Below, one piece after another: positions 42,897 to 51,729 of a stretch of DNA of 64,000 nucleotides. Both the position numbers and the translations under genes were made by a program. Source of the DNA: Gammaproteobacteria bacterium (GTDB taxonomy: Bacteria > Pseudomonadota > Gammaproteobacteria > Steroidobacterales > Woeseiaceae). The notes under the pieces are model-generated. The model was not told the DNA's origin, ran no database searches, and was given only the letters and a program-made list of their open reading frames with translations. The first letter of the stretch is position 1, and each line of letters opens with the position of its first letter. The stretch lies in NCBI GenBank assembly GCA_029884455.1, contig JAOUHU010000007.1, positions 24,780 through 88,779 of the forward strand, given 5' to 3'.

Positions 42897-43746
42897 TTTG
42901 GTAACTGCGAACGGTGTTTCGAAACGCTTTGGCGACTTTCGTGCGGTGGATAACGTTAGCTTTAAGATCGAGAAGGGCAGGATCATGGGTCTGATCGGGC
43001 CGAACGGGGCGGGCAAGACGACTCTGTTGAAAGCACTGCTTGGCCTGACGGACTGTGAGGGCCAGTTGTCGGTGCTTGGCCTGGATCCGTTTCGGCAACG
43101 CAAACGGCTAATGCAAAACATCTGTTTTATTGCCGACGTTGCAGTGTTGCCGCGCTGGATACGGGTCTCGCAATTGCTCGATTTCATTACCGCAACACAC
43201 CCGAACTTTTCACGTGAACGAGCCGAAGAGTTGCTCGGTCGTACGAAAATAAAGCGCAGCTCGAAAGTGCGAGAACTGTCGAAGGGCATGGTGACACAAT
43301 TGCATCTTTCGATAATTACAGCGATCGACGCAAAACTCCTGGTGCTCGATGAGCCGACACTAGGACTGGACATCATTTTTCGCAAAGAGTTTTACGCCAA
43401 TCTGTTAAATGACTATTTTGACGGTGAACGCACGATCCTTATAACGACGCACCAGGTTGAAGAGATCGAAAACCTGTTGACGGATGTCATGTTTATTAAC
43501 GATGGCAAGATTTTGCTGGATGCGACCATGGACTCAATTCCGGAAACTTATGCTGAACTGCAGACTTCCGGTGCGCATGCAGATACGGCACGCCAGCTCG
43601 GGCCAGTTTACGAGCGGGACGTATTCGGCAAGAAAATCATGACATTTGAGAATGTCGATCGCGCCAAGCTGGAGTCGTTGGGCGAACTGCACACTCCTTC
43701 TGTGGCCGACCTTTTTGTCGCCAAAGTCAAAGGGGCTGCAGCATGA
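42889..43746 (+). CDS. ABC transporter ATP-binding protein
   Basis: A 285-residue ATPase with Walker A GPNGAGKT, an atypical signature LSKGM, Walker B LLVLDEPTLGLD and switch His TTHQVEE. GTG at 42889 is chosen because GGGAGG lies 6 bases upstream; an in-frame GTG at 42874 has none. The stop overlaps the permease ATG (ATGA). Confidence 0.9.
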   Translation: MTSLVTANGVSKRFGDFRAVDNVSFKIEKGRIMGLIGPNGAGKTTLLKALLGLTDCEGQLSVLGLDPFRQRKRLMQNICFIADVAVLPRWIRVSQLLDFITATHPNFSRERAEELLGRTKIKRSSKVRELSKGMVTQLHLSIITAIDAKLLVLDEPTLGLDIIFRKEFYANLLNDYFDGERTILITTHQVEEIENLLTDVMFINDGKILLDATMDSIPETYAELQTSGAHADTARQLGPVYERDVFGKKIMTFENVDRAKLESLGELHTPSVADLFVAKVKGAAA

Positions 43747-44663
43747 TGATGAATCAACTGGCTCTGATGCGTAGAGAGGTCTGGGAGCATCGCTCAATCT
43801 GGGTAACACCTTCCGCGGTTGCCATGGTCGTGACATTGTTGACGCTCGCGATGTTTGTTGCAGCGTCGAAGTTTGGTGACATCACCGATATGGCAATCAT
43901 CGGGGCGTCATCTGTCGGTGATCACGAACGACGCATGGCATTGCTGGCCACGCTGCTTGGATACACATCAGTATTCCTGATCGCGATGTGGATCCTGACG
44001 ATTTTCTACTGTCTTGACACGCTGTATTCGGAGCGCAAAGACAAGAGCATCCTGTTCTGGCGTTCGTTGCCAATTACCGATGCAGAAACGGTCATTTCGA
44101 AACTCCTCACAGCTATGTTGCTAATTCCTTTGGTGACTTTTGCGGCTGTTGCTGCTTCGCACCTGGTAAACCTTGTATTGATCAGCCTCTGGATAAATTC
44201 GGAAGGTGGCAGCCCCGGCACCCTGATTTGGGGATCCGTACCATTATTCGATACCTGGCTTGCGTTGTTAGTTGTGCTGCTGGCCGTTCCGCTCTGGATT
44301 TCACCGCTCCTTGGCTGGTTCCTGTTTGTCTCGGCCTGGACCAAGCGAAACCCGTTCCTGACCGCGTTCCTGCCTCTCGCAGTGCTGCCCATTCTCGAAT
44401 ACGTGATCCTTCGTTCACATTTGTTATGGGATGCGATCACGGCTCGTCTGAGTATGCAGTCCATGCCATTGTTCAGTATTAATCCGGATCTTATCTTTGA
44501 CGACAAAAGCTTTCGAAATCTGCGACTCGAGGATCTCAGCCTGTTGAAACTGCTCGACATCAGCAAGCTCTTGTCGAGCTTGGAGCTCTGGATAGGCTTG
44601 ATCGTTTGCGGCCTGTTCGCGACGGCGGCAATATATATTCGTCGCTATCGGGACGACAGCTAG
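43743..44663 (+). CDS. ABC-2 type permease
   Basis: A 306-residue membrane protein with about six hydrophobic helices, a cytoplasmic YSERKDKSILFWRSLPITDAE loop typical of ABC-2 permeases of the YtrC/D and bacitracin/lantibiotic-type groups, and a C-terminal helix followed by basic residues. It pairs with the preceding ATPase. The substrate is unknown; the upstream exported peptide and envelope-active compounds are candidates. Confidence 0.87.
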   Translation: MMMNQLALMRREVWEHRSIWVTPSAVAMVVTLLTLAMFVAASKFGDITDMAIIGASSVGDHERRMALLATLLGYTSVFLIAMWILTIFYCLDTLYSERKDKSILFWRSLPITDAETVISKLLTAMLLIPLVTFAAVAASHLVNLVLISLWINSEGGSPGTLIWGSVPLFDTWLALLVVLLAVPLWISPLLGWFLFVSAWTKRNPFLTAFLPLAVLPILEYVILRSHLLWDAITARLSMQSMPLFSINPDLIFDDKSFRNLRLEDLSLLKLLDISKLLSSLELWIGLIVCGLFATAAIYIRRYRDDS

Positions 44664-44683
44664 GCCTGGCGAATGATCCGGAC

Positions 44684-45700
44684 CTAAGGTACCGGTTGTC
44701 CGGAAAACTTATGCTTGCGCAGCTTGCCGCGAAACTGGTGATAGCTGATTCCCAGCAGATCGGCCGCAAGCCGCTGATTGAAACGCGCACCGACCAGAGC
44801 TGCATCGAGATACTCCCGCTCGATATCATTCAGCCGCAATGTCAGGTCGACTGGTAGTAATGGCGCACGGGCAGCTTCGGCCTTCTGCCGCGCCGGCATC
44901 TCGGTTGCAGTGAGCTTGAACGGCGAGTCAAATGGGTCAAATGCAATTTTGGCGATTGGTGACTCTGGATTTTCGGACCGATAAACGGACCGTTCCACCG
45001 CGTTTTTCAACTCTCGCACGTTGCCTGGCCACGGATGGCGCAACAATGCCGAGGCCGCTTTCGCAGTAAAGCCGGGAAAGAAAGAATGTCGCAGTTCACT
45101 CGCCATGTTTACCGCAAATGCATATGCCAGGGTCAGGATGTCCTCGGTCCGCTCGCGCAGAGGCGGTACCGTGATAACGTCGAAAGCGAGGCGATCGAGC
45201 AAATCACGCCTGAATTTTCCCTGTTCTGCCAGGGCCAACAGGTCAGCGTTGGTCGAACCGACTATACGCACGTCAACGCGCAAGGTTTTGGCACCGCCGA
45301 CACGCTGAATTTCACCGTACTCGATAACACGCAGAATCTTCTCCTGCATACGAGGCGTAATCGTAGCTAGCTCGTCGAGAATCAGCGTTCCGCCATCGGC
45401 ACGCTCAAAGTGGCCGACATGGGTTCTTTCCGCGCCTGTAAATGCGCCGGCTTCGTGACCAAACAACTCTGACTCGAGAATGGATTCCGTCAATGCAGCG
45501 CAATTGACTTTGACGACCCCCTTTCCCCAACGCTCAGACAGGTAATGCAGGCGTGACGCAATCAATTCCTTACCCGTGCCGCGCTCGCCCACGACAAGTA
45601 CCGACCTGCCCAGTGGTGCCGCACGGGAGACATGCTCGAGCATCTCGAGAAACGCGGGCGCCTCGCCAATAATTGGTTGTGTCGGCCGTTCGTCTGGCAT
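44684..45700 (-). CDS. pspF: Sigma-54 activator PspF
   Basis: A 338-residue enhancer-binding protein without an N-terminal receiver: the AAA+ domain starts at once (Walker A GERGTGKE, sigma-54 contact loop GAFTGAE, Walker B GGTLILDELA), then a C-terminal Fis-type helix-turn-helix (NQRLAADLLGISYHQFRGKLRKH). This is the PspF architecture; PspF is held inactive by PspA until envelope stress. ATG at 45700 is chosen over the longer ORF because upstream codons run through the operator region. Confidence 0.93.
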   Translation of the reverse strand: MPDERPTQPIIGEAPAFLEMLEHVSRAAPLGRSVLVVGERGTGKELIASRLHYLSERWGKGVVKVNCAALTESILESELFGHEAGAFTGAERTHVGHFERADGGTLILDELATITPRMQEKILRVIEYGEIQRVGGAKTLRVDVRIVGSTNADLLALAEQGKFRRDLLDRLAFDVITVPPLRERTEDILTLAYAFAVNMASELRHSFFPGFTAKAASALLRHPWPGNVRELKNAVERSVYRSENPESPIAKIAFDPFDSPFKLTATEMPARQKAEAARAPLLPVDLTLRLNDIEREYLDAALVGARFNQRLAADLLGISYHQFRGKLRKHKFSGQPVP

Positions 45701-45708
45701 TGGCGAAT

Positions 45709-45747
45709 TTAGCCATAAACGGCTAAGAATAGCTAAAAAATGGCTAA
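45709..45747. promoter_or_regulatory. Repeated GGCTAA sites, probable PspF enhancer
   Basis: TTAGCC (45709-45714, inverted) faces GGCTAA (45721-45726), followed by AGCTAA (45731-45736) and GGCTAA (45742-45747), spaced 10 and 11 bases, so on one face of the helix. They lie about 90-125 bases upstream of the sigma-54 promoter and just before the pspF start, as expected for an enhancer that also autoregulates pspF. Confidence 0.65.
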
Positions 45748-45835
45748 AATGGCCAGTTGCCTGCGTCACACTGAGCCACGTGGGACAGTTAATTTTTATT
45801 TTATAAACAGCATGTTATGGAAATCTCGCACGGGG

Positions 45836-45852
45836 TTGGCATAGATGCTGCA
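45836..45852 (+). promoter_or_regulatory. Sigma-54 promoter of pspA
   Basis: TTGGCATAGATGCTGCA: GG at 45838-45839 (-24) and GC at 45850-45851 (-12) with exactly 10 bases between. Predicted start about 45863, 28 bases before the pspA ATG, which has GAGG upstream. Confidence 0.85.
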
Positions 45853-45890
45853 GGGTCAAAGTCAGGACAATCGCAAACGAGGAAAAAGTC

Positions 45891-46574
45891 ATGGGCATAT
45901 TCACGAGATTCTCAGACATCGTGAACTCGAACATCAACGCGATTCTCGACAAAGCCGAGGATCCCGAAAAAATAGTTCGATTAATGATTCAGGAAATGGA
46001 GGACACGCTGGTCGAAGTGCGCTCGGCAGCAGCGCGTTCCATTGCGGACAAGAAAGATCTCAATCGAAAACTTGAGTCGCTGGATCGCGAAATATCGGAT
46101 TGGAGTGACAAGGCCGAATTGGCTATGCGCAAGGGCCGTGATGACTTGGCGAAGGCCGCCCTGGTAGAGAAGTCGCGTGCCAGCCATGCTGCCGAGGTGC
46201 TGAAGGAGGATTACCTGGCAGTAGACGAGGGACTTGGCAAGCTCAATGAGGACATCGCACGCCTCGAAAACAAGTTGCAGGATGCGAAAGCGCGGCAGAA
46301 GGCGCTGCTGGCGCGGCACAAGACGGCAAGCAGCCGGCTTGCGGCGCGTAAAAGGCTGTATGACTACAAGATCGATGATGCCCTGATTCGTTTTGAACAA
46401 TACACGCGCCGCATCGACGATGTCGAAGGTCGTGTCGAAGCCTATGATCTGGGCATGCCCAAGGACCTCAATCATGAATTCGCAGGATTGGAAGCCGAAG
46501 AGGCGGTGATTAAAGAATTCGATGCGTTAAAACAGAAACTGGCTCAGGGCGACAAAAAGGTAGCTGAGGGCTAG
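45891..46574 (+). CDS. pspA: Phage shock protein A
   Basis: A 227-residue, almost wholly helical coiled-coil protein with the PspA opening GIFTRFSDIVNSNINAILDKAEDPEK and LMIQEMEDTL. It binds PspF to silence the operon and, under stress, coats and stabilises the inner membrane as ESCRT-III-like oligomers. Length matches E. coli PspA (222). Confidence 0.96.
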   Translation: MGIFTRFSDIVNSNINAILDKAEDPEKIVRLMIQEMEDTLVEVRSAAARSIADKKDLNRKLESLDREISDWSDKAELAMRKGRDDLAKAALVEKSRASHAAEVLKEDYLAVDEGLGKLNEDIARLENKLQDAKARQKALLARHKTASSRLAARKRLYDYKIDDALIRFEQYTRRIDDVEGRVEAYDLGMPKDLNHEFAGLEAEEAVIKEFDALKQKLAQGDKKVAEG

Positions 46575-46595
46575 GCAAAGGAGCAAGGAGCAAGC

Positions 46596-46889
46596 ATGAG
46601 TCGACGTATGTGGAATATTGACCACGGCCCACTGCGCGGTTTCTATCGCGACGCGGACTGCGGCTGGATATTCGGCGTGTGTGCCGGGATTGCGGATCGT
46701 TTCAATCTGCGCGTTGGCACGGTTCGCATGATTACCTTTATCTGTCTGCTGTTGTTTACCTGGCTTACCGCAGCAATCTACCTCGCTGCGGCTCTGCTGA
46801 TTCGGGAAAAGCCGCTGATTTACTCAGGGCGGGAGACCGAGTATGAGTTCTGGCGCGGCCGTCACACCGACCGCTGGAGTCGCTCATGA
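46596..46889 (+). CDS. PspC-domain protein 1
   Basis: A 97-residue membrane protein with a single PspC domain (GWIFGVCAGIADRFNLRVGTVR, then two hydrophobic stretches to about residue 68). It occupies the pspB position of the E. coli operon. Its stop overlaps the next start (ATGA). Confidence 0.87.
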   Translation: MSRRMWNIDHGPLRGFYRDADCGWIFGVCAGIADRFNLRVGTVRMITFICLLLFTWLTAAIYLAAALLIREKPLIYSGRETEYEFWRGRHTDRWSRS

Positions 46890-47338
46890 CTACGTACGAA
46901 ACATTCGCATCGCGCCGATTTTACCGTTCCGCCGATCGCGCCATTCTCGGCGGTGTCTGTGCCGGTGTTGCCGACAGTTTCGGTTTTAACCTGCGTGTAC
47001 TGCGCGTGCTCGTGCTGATCGCCTTTTTCGTGGCGATGCCGATGACCATCATTGTGTACCTGGCGATCGTCTTCCTGGTTCCGGCGAGGACTGGCTTGCG
47101 CCACCCTTCTGTGTACGAGGACTGGGTTGCATCTGCATCGCGGTCGAGTCGCAAACAGCGGCGTGCCGAGCGCAAGCGCGCGCGCCGGCACGCTAAACAG
47201 GAATCCAGCAACGTTGAAGCTGAGGCCGCATTACGGCTGCGCCGCAAGTGCCAATCGCTGGAGCAGAGGCTAGCAAGTCTGGAGAAATACATTACCTCGT
47301 CACGGTATCAGCTCGACGATGAGTTTCGCAGGCTTTAA
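46886..47338 (+). CDS. pspC: PspC-domain protein 2 with coiled-coil tail
   Basis: A 150-residue protein: PspC domain (AILGGVCAGVADSFGFNLRVLR, membrane helix VLVLIAFFVAMPMTIIVYLAIVFLV), then a strongly basic segment (SSRKQRRAERKRARRHAKQ) and a C-terminal coiled coil (RRKCQSLEQRLASLEKYI). PspC senses envelope stress and recruits PspA; the coiled coil resembles that of the PspB-like protein encoded next. Confidence 0.9.
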   Translation: MTTYETFASRRFYRSADRAILGGVCAGVADSFGFNLRVLRVLVLIAFFVAMPMTIIVYLAIVFLVPARTGLRHPSVYEDWVASASRSSRKQRRAERKRARRHAKQESSNVEAEAALRLRRKCQSLEQRLASLEKYITSSRYQLDDEFRRL

Positions 47339-47368
47339 GAACAACCTGTTGCAAAAGGAATTCCGGAA

Positions 47369-47587
47369 ATGAACATGTGGGTTGCCATTGTATGTATTGT
47401 CGCCATCGTCATTGGGGCCGATACAATCAACAAAATCAGCAGAAACAAGAAACAAACAAAGGGCGATGTGGACGAGCTGGGCGCAACACTGCGGCACGTC
47501 GAGGCACTGGAGGAGCGTATTCGGGTCCTGGAACGAATTGTTACTGAAAACAAATTTGACTTGCGTAGCGAGATTAATCGGCTATAA
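47369..47587 (+). CDS. PspB-like small membrane protein
   Basis: A 72-residue protein: one N-terminal helix (MNMWVAIVCIVAIVIGADTI), a polar linker and a coiled coil LEERIRVLERIVTENKFD, which parallels MRERIQALESILD of E. coli PspB. SD AAGGA upstream. The order A-C-C-B differs from pspABC. Assignment rests on size, topology and the coiled coil. Confidence 0.7.
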   Translation: MNMWVAIVCIVAIVIGADTINKISRNKKQTKGDVDELGATLRHVEALEERIRVLERIVTENKFDLRSEINRL

Positions 47588-47592
47588 AACAA

Positions 47593-47617
47593 AAACGCCC
47601 GCTATTCGCGGGCGTTT
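47593..47617. terminator. Bidirectional terminator of the psp operon
   Basis: Perfect 10-bp arms AAACGCCCGC/GCGGGCGTTT with loop TATTC. It ends the psp operon on the plus strand and the convergent gene at 47635 on the minus strand (T residues from the A-tract at 47587-47595). Confidence 0.85.
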
Positions 47618-47634
47618 GTGGTCATTGTGCGAGG

Positions 47635-48003
47635 TTAATTTCCGGCCTGACGAGCAGCGTTGTAAGCGCGAACCTGCTGGTTGAATTGCTCTCCAACCAA
47701 CACCTTCTCATCGTTGGCGGCGTCAAATTTCTTGCTCAGCATCTCGTCTCGCCGTTGCAAGTCGGCCGGGTCGGGATTCTCCAGCTCAGCGACTGCTGCT
47801 TTCTCAGCGTCTTCAATGCAGGTGAGATAACTGTCAACACCTGCCAGGTAGGCATTAACGGCTTCTTTTGCTGCAAGCAACTCGTCCTTGGACGCCGTGT
47901 TGCCGTCAGGAATACTGGGGCGCTCCGGGTAGTCGCACGCGAGAGATGTGGAGGTGCTCACTGCGAGCAAGCAACTGATCACAATTTTGGTTGTTAGTTT
48001 CAT
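47635..48003 (-). CDS. Exported protein of unknown function
   Basis: The 122-residue product has a signal peptide (MKLTTKIVISCLLAVSTSTSLA) followed by CDYPERPSIPDGNTASKDEL and a helical, charged remainder (NAYLAGVDSYLTCIEDAEKAAVAEL) with two cysteines that may pair in the periplasm. Similar small proteins are common in gammaproteobacteria, but I know of no function. Confidence 0.75.
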   Translation of the reverse strand: MKLTTKIVISCLLAVSTSTSLACDYPERPSIPDGNTASKDELLAAKEAVNAYLAGVDSYLTCIEDAEKAAVAELENPDPADLQRRDEMLSKKFDAANDEKVLVGEQFNQQVRAYNAARQAGN

Positions 48004-48149
48004 AAATCGGATTCCGTAGTATTTTTGGCCGGTCTTGTCAGGACAATGGTGGTTCAGGTTTTTTCTGCGGTTAATTTAAGCATGCTGGAACGAGGCTGTG
48101 AAGCAGGCGATTAATATCGGTTAATTCAATGATTTGGCTGGGTGCTGCA

Positions 48150-50600
48150 TCAGGCAAACAAGGCGCGATGCGTATCGGTGCCGTCTGCTTGTGCAATCAG
48201 CAACTCGAGATAGTTGTCCGAACTCATCGGATCTCCGAATAACAGGCCCTGCACGAACGTGCATTCGAGACGCTGCAAGAAATCAAGTTGCTCTTCGGTT
48301 TCGACCCCCTCTGCGACTACATCCATATTCAGGTTGCGCCCCATCTGCACGATCGTACCAACCAAAGTTGCATCGTCGGGATTGACAGCTACATCACGCA
48401 CAAAAGACTGGTCGATTTTCAGCGTGCTGATGGGGAATTGCTGCAAGGCGCTAAGCGACGAATAACCCGTGCCAAAATCGTCAATCGCCAGATGCAGCCC
48501 AAGGCCATAGAGCTGGTCCAGTATTTTTATGGTGCGTGCGGGGTTCTCCATCAAGGTTGTTTCGGTAATCTCCAACTCCAGCGAAGTCGGCGAGACTTCG
48601 TGGCCGCGCAAAATAGAACTGATTCGATTTATGAAACTCGGTTGCCTTAGCTGTTTCAGCGACAGATTGACAGACGCCCGGCCAGGCGAGGAAACCGACC
48701 GCTGCCAGGTCCTGAAGTCCTCGCACACCTTGTCCAGCACCCACTCACCGATGTCGATGATGAGATTGGTTTCCTCTGCAATCGGGATGAAATCGGCCGG
48801 CAGTATCAGCCCACGGTCCGGCAATTCCCAGCGCACCAAAGCCTCAGCCCCAACAACCTCGCCGGTCAGCAGGTTGTACTTGGGTTGGTAATGTACCAAC
48901 AGCTCGTCACGTTCGAAGGCACGTTTCAGCCGGCTCTTGGTCATCAGGCGTTCGACCGCGGCCTCATTCATTTGCGGTGCGTAATGAGCAAAGACATTGC
49001 CACCCGACTTCTTTGCGCTGTATAAAGCGGCATCCGCATTACGAATCAGGTCGATCACGTTTGCCGCATCTTTCGGGTAATAGGCGATTCCCAGGCTTGC
49101 GGTCATGAATACTTCGTGACCCTGAACATAGAAAGGATCCGCTAGCCGGTCGAGCAGCGATCTCGCAAGTTTGTCGGTGTCCCCGGGGCCGGATCCGTCG
49201 GGCGCGAGGTCGTTGATGATGACTGCGAATTCGTCACCAGCAAGTCGGCCAATAATCGCATTCGCAGTCATCGCAGCCGTCAGCCGTTCCGCGACAGTTT
49301 CAAGTGTCGCATCGCCGGCCAGATGACCGAATGTATCGTTTATCTCCTTGAAGTGATCGATATCGATGTAAAAAAGGCAAAGCGGTTTATTGGTGCGTCG
49401 CGCCCTTGCAATGTTGCGTTGCAACAAATGCTGGAACTGCATTCGGTTTGGAATCTTGGTGAGTGCGTCAATTCGTGCGAGGTAACGGATGCGTTGCTCC
49501 GCACGCCGCCTTTCAGATATATTCTGTGCAGCGTAAATTCGGTCGGAAAATTCACCATTCGGGCCGGTTGCGATCGAGCACGTATATGAGACAGGGATCG
49601 ATTCGCCGAACTTGCTCTGGAAAAAAGCCTCTTTTGGCACGCCGGAAGCACGAGTAGCGTCCAGCTCAGCGGTTCTGGGGTCCTTAATGACGGTTTCAAC
49701 GTGCGTCCCCAGAAGTTCATTCTCTTCATAGCCCAACAAAATTGTAGTCGCACGATTGATGCGCTTTATACGCCCGTCTGCGCCAGTGACGATAATGGCC
49801 TCGTTCATGCTGGACAAAATGCTGTCGACGTAGTCGCGGGACATTGTTGTCTGGCGCAAGCGGTCGCGCATGTCATTGAATACGGAGGCGAGCTCGCCAA
49901 GCTCATCGGTCCGCGTTTCGACCAGGGACTCGCCGAAGTCGGCGTCGCGAAGTTTTTCGGCCTGGACCTTGAGTGCCCGCACGCGTGCCGTCTGGCGACG
50001 GACCAACAGCCAGATCACCAGCAGGAACATCAGTAAAGTCGCCACCGATCCGATACCGATTGCCAAATAACTACGCTGGCGATTGCGCGATTCGGTATCC
50101 GCCAGCTCATTCCTGAAGCGGGCAGACACAGCCTGAAGTTCATCGAGCCGAAATACTGCTGTCAAGTCCCCTATTTGTTGCCCGGCGTGCGTCACTGCAG
50201 AGTGCAGCACAATCGAATCGGCGAGGCCATTACCCTGACTGGTGGACGCACGGACTGTAAGCGAGCCCGCTTCGGCCAGCGTCACATCGCCTGCCGCGTA
50301 CCTCAGGCCCAGTAGCAAGTCGTTGTCAGCCAGCAGCCGGTTCAGCGATTCCTGCGCCGCTCTGCTGTCACCGGATGCGAGCGCCAACGCCAGAAGTGCG
50401 CTCATCGAGTGCAATTGCTCGCGCGCCTGATCTTCGAAGCTTTGCAGCAGCAGGGCGTCGTGCCGAGCGGCACTAGTCGCTACGATGTCCGTCGCGAGCA
50501 GACGATACTGGGTATAGAACATCGACAGCATTACGGCGCCCAAGCCGACGCCGAGCGCCAGGCCAAGGAGTAGATACCGTGGAATCTTGCTACCGATCAT
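48150..50600 (-). CDS. Membrane GGDEF-EAL protein with HAMP and PAS domains
   Basis: An 816-residue cyclic-di-GMP enzyme: helix 1 (about 9-29), a periplasmic sensor of about 150 residues, helix 2 (about 184-204), HAMP (about 205-257), PAS (about 262-375), GGDEF (about 385-545) and EAL (about 560-805). The cyclase motif reads AGDEF, a variant often active; no RxxD inhibitory site lies at the usual place before it. The phosphodiesterase motifs EALVRWE, NLSLKQL, EITE and DDFGTGYSSL look intact. Net activity cannot be predicted. Confidence 0.93.
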   Translation of the reverse strand: MIGSKIPRYLLLGLALGVGLGAVMLSMFYTQYRLLATDIVATSAARHDALLLQSFEDQAREQLHSMSALLALALASGDSRAAQESLNRLLADNDLLLGLRYAAGDVTLAEAGSLTVRASTSQGNGLADSIVLHSAVTHAGQQIGDLTAVFRLDELQAVSARFRNELADTESRNRQRSYLAIGIGSVATLLMFLLVIWLLVRRQTARVRALKVQAEKLRDADFGESLVETRTDELGELASVFNDMRDRLRQTTMSRDYVDSILSSMNEAIIVTGADGRIKRINRATTILLGYEENELLGTHVETVIKDPRTAELDATRASGVPKEAFFQSKFGESIPVSYTCSIATGPNGEFSDRIYAAQNISERRRAEQRIRYLARIDALTKIPNRMQFQHLLQRNIARARRTNKPLCLFYIDIDHFKEINDTFGHLAGDATLETVAERLTAAMTANAIIGRLAGDEFAVIINDLAPDGSGPGDTDKLARSLLDRLADPFYVQGHEVFMTASLGIAYYPKDAANVIDLIRNADAALYSAKKSGGNVFAHYAPQMNEAAVERLMTKSRLKRAFERDELLVHYQPKYNLLTGEVVGAEALVRWELPDRGLILPADFIPIAEETNLIIDIGEWVLDKVCEDFRTWQRSVSSPGRASVNLSLKQLRQPSFINRISSILRGHEVSPTSLELEITETTLMENPARTIKILDQLYGLGLHLAIDDFGTGYSSLSALQQFPISTLKIDQSFVRDVAVNPDDATLVGTIVQMGRNLNMDVVAEGVETEEQLDFLQRLECTFVQGLLFGDPMSSDNYLELLIAQADGTDTHRALFA

Positions 50601-50756
50601 TGTTGTTATTCTTTTGATTTGGCCGGTCGGTCAAAAGCTTAACATCGGCCCGCGGCGTGTCGCGCTTGTTTCCAACCTGGACTACGAATAACGGGGAAAT
50701 TGCCTGGAAATCTCCATATATGAGCGAATCAAAACAAATATGGCGGATCTGAGCGA

Positions 50757-51155
50757 TCACTCACGCTCGCGTTTTTCAACAAATTCCTGTGGTTCCGATT
50801 GCCCCGTGGTCCGCATGACGCCCTCGACAATCGCGCCTTCCGCGACCGCAATGGCTTCACCGGTAACGGTGCCCGTAATTTTTGCGGTACTCGTAATCTC
50901 GACCTTGCCCATTGCGACTATGTCGCCCTCCACATGACCGGCAACAATGACGTTGCTCGCCTTGATGGTACCGCTCCAGAGACCATTCCTGGCCAGAGTC
51001 AAGGTGCCAGCAAGATCGCAATCACCGTCGACTTCGCCACTGATCAGAAAGTCACCCGCACCGGTGATTACGCCGGCAATCTTGCAGCCTTCGCTAATCA
51101 GGGTAGCGGGACCGGAAGGCCGGTCGCGCAGACGGCGAGATTTGGAATCGTTCAT
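50757..51155 (-). CDS. Bactofilin
   Basis: A 132-residue protein with a central beta-helix of short repeats (GCKIAGVITGAGDFLISGEVDGD, NVIVAGHVEGDIVAMGKVEI, AKITGTVTGEAIAVAEGAIVEG) flanked by polar tails, diagnostic of bactofilins, which polymerise into cytoskeletal filaments affecting cell shape and wall synthesis. Confidence 0.92.
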   Translation of the reverse strand: MNDSKSRRLRDRPSGPATLISEGCKIAGVITGAGDFLISGEVDGDCDLAGTLTLARNGLWSGTIKASNVIVAGHVEGDIVAMGKVEITSTAKITGTVTGEAIAVAEGAIVEGVMRTTGQSEPQEFVEKRERE

Positions 51156-51221
51156 GCGTAGCTTGCTCCAGCAATTTAGGTTGAGTTGGCACGCATAGTA
51201 CCTGCAGGCCGGTATTCCGTA

Positions 51222-51608
51222 TTATTCTCGGTAGCCGTATCCAATGGTCTCGATCGTCACCAGTACGCCACCCTCGAACAACAAGCGTCGCATCAGCTTT
51301 CTCGGACCAAAGTTGTAGACATACTCGGTAATGACGACTTCCTGTACGAAACCACTGTAACCGGGTCGAGTGTAACCGGTCCAGCCTGGCCCAAGATATC
51401 GGCCATAAGCGTAATCGTAACCGCGTAGTGCTACACCGAGATCGCGGACGCTGGTCGGCTGGCCGCATTTTGCAACAACCTGCGCTTCGTGCATTCCGTC
51501 CTTGATCAGGTTGCTGCCACAACGAAACGCGGCGGCCGGTTCCGCAAACAGCAGCGCTGCGGCCAGGGCAGTCGTTATCACTGGGGTCTTGTGGCGCAGC
51601 TTATTCAT
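51222..51608 (-). CDS. DUF2845 exported protein
   Basis: This 128-residue product has a signal peptide and the DUF2845 core FRCGSNLIKDGMHEAQVVAKCGQP (two conserved Cys) and VYNFGPRKLMRRLLFEGGVLVTIET. The family resembles SmpA/BamE-like small envelope proteins. The function is unknown. A Tyr/Gly-rich insert (DYAYGRYLGPGWTGYTRPGY) lies in the middle. Confidence 0.85.
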   Translation of the reverse strand: MNKLRHKTPVITTALAAALLFAEPAAAFRCGSNLIKDGMHEAQVVAKCGQPTSVRDLGVALRGYDYAYGRYLGPGWTGYTRPGYSGFVQEVVITEYVYNFGPRKLMRRLLFEGGVLVTIETIGYGYRE

Positions 51609-51729
51609 GGTTAGGTGCTGGCTATTGTACCGCAGATGACAGGCGCGAATCGCCGGCGCTTATGGTAAAAAAGCAGGCCGGGTTACAACAATCGCTTTGG
51701 CCGCGAGTCGCGACGGTTCGAGAACATTG

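Noticed and set aside
49246..49275. Degenerate GGDEF motif meaning an inactive cyclase
   Set aside because: The motif reads AGDEF, a variant found in active diguanylate cyclases, so inactivity cannot be claimed from this change.
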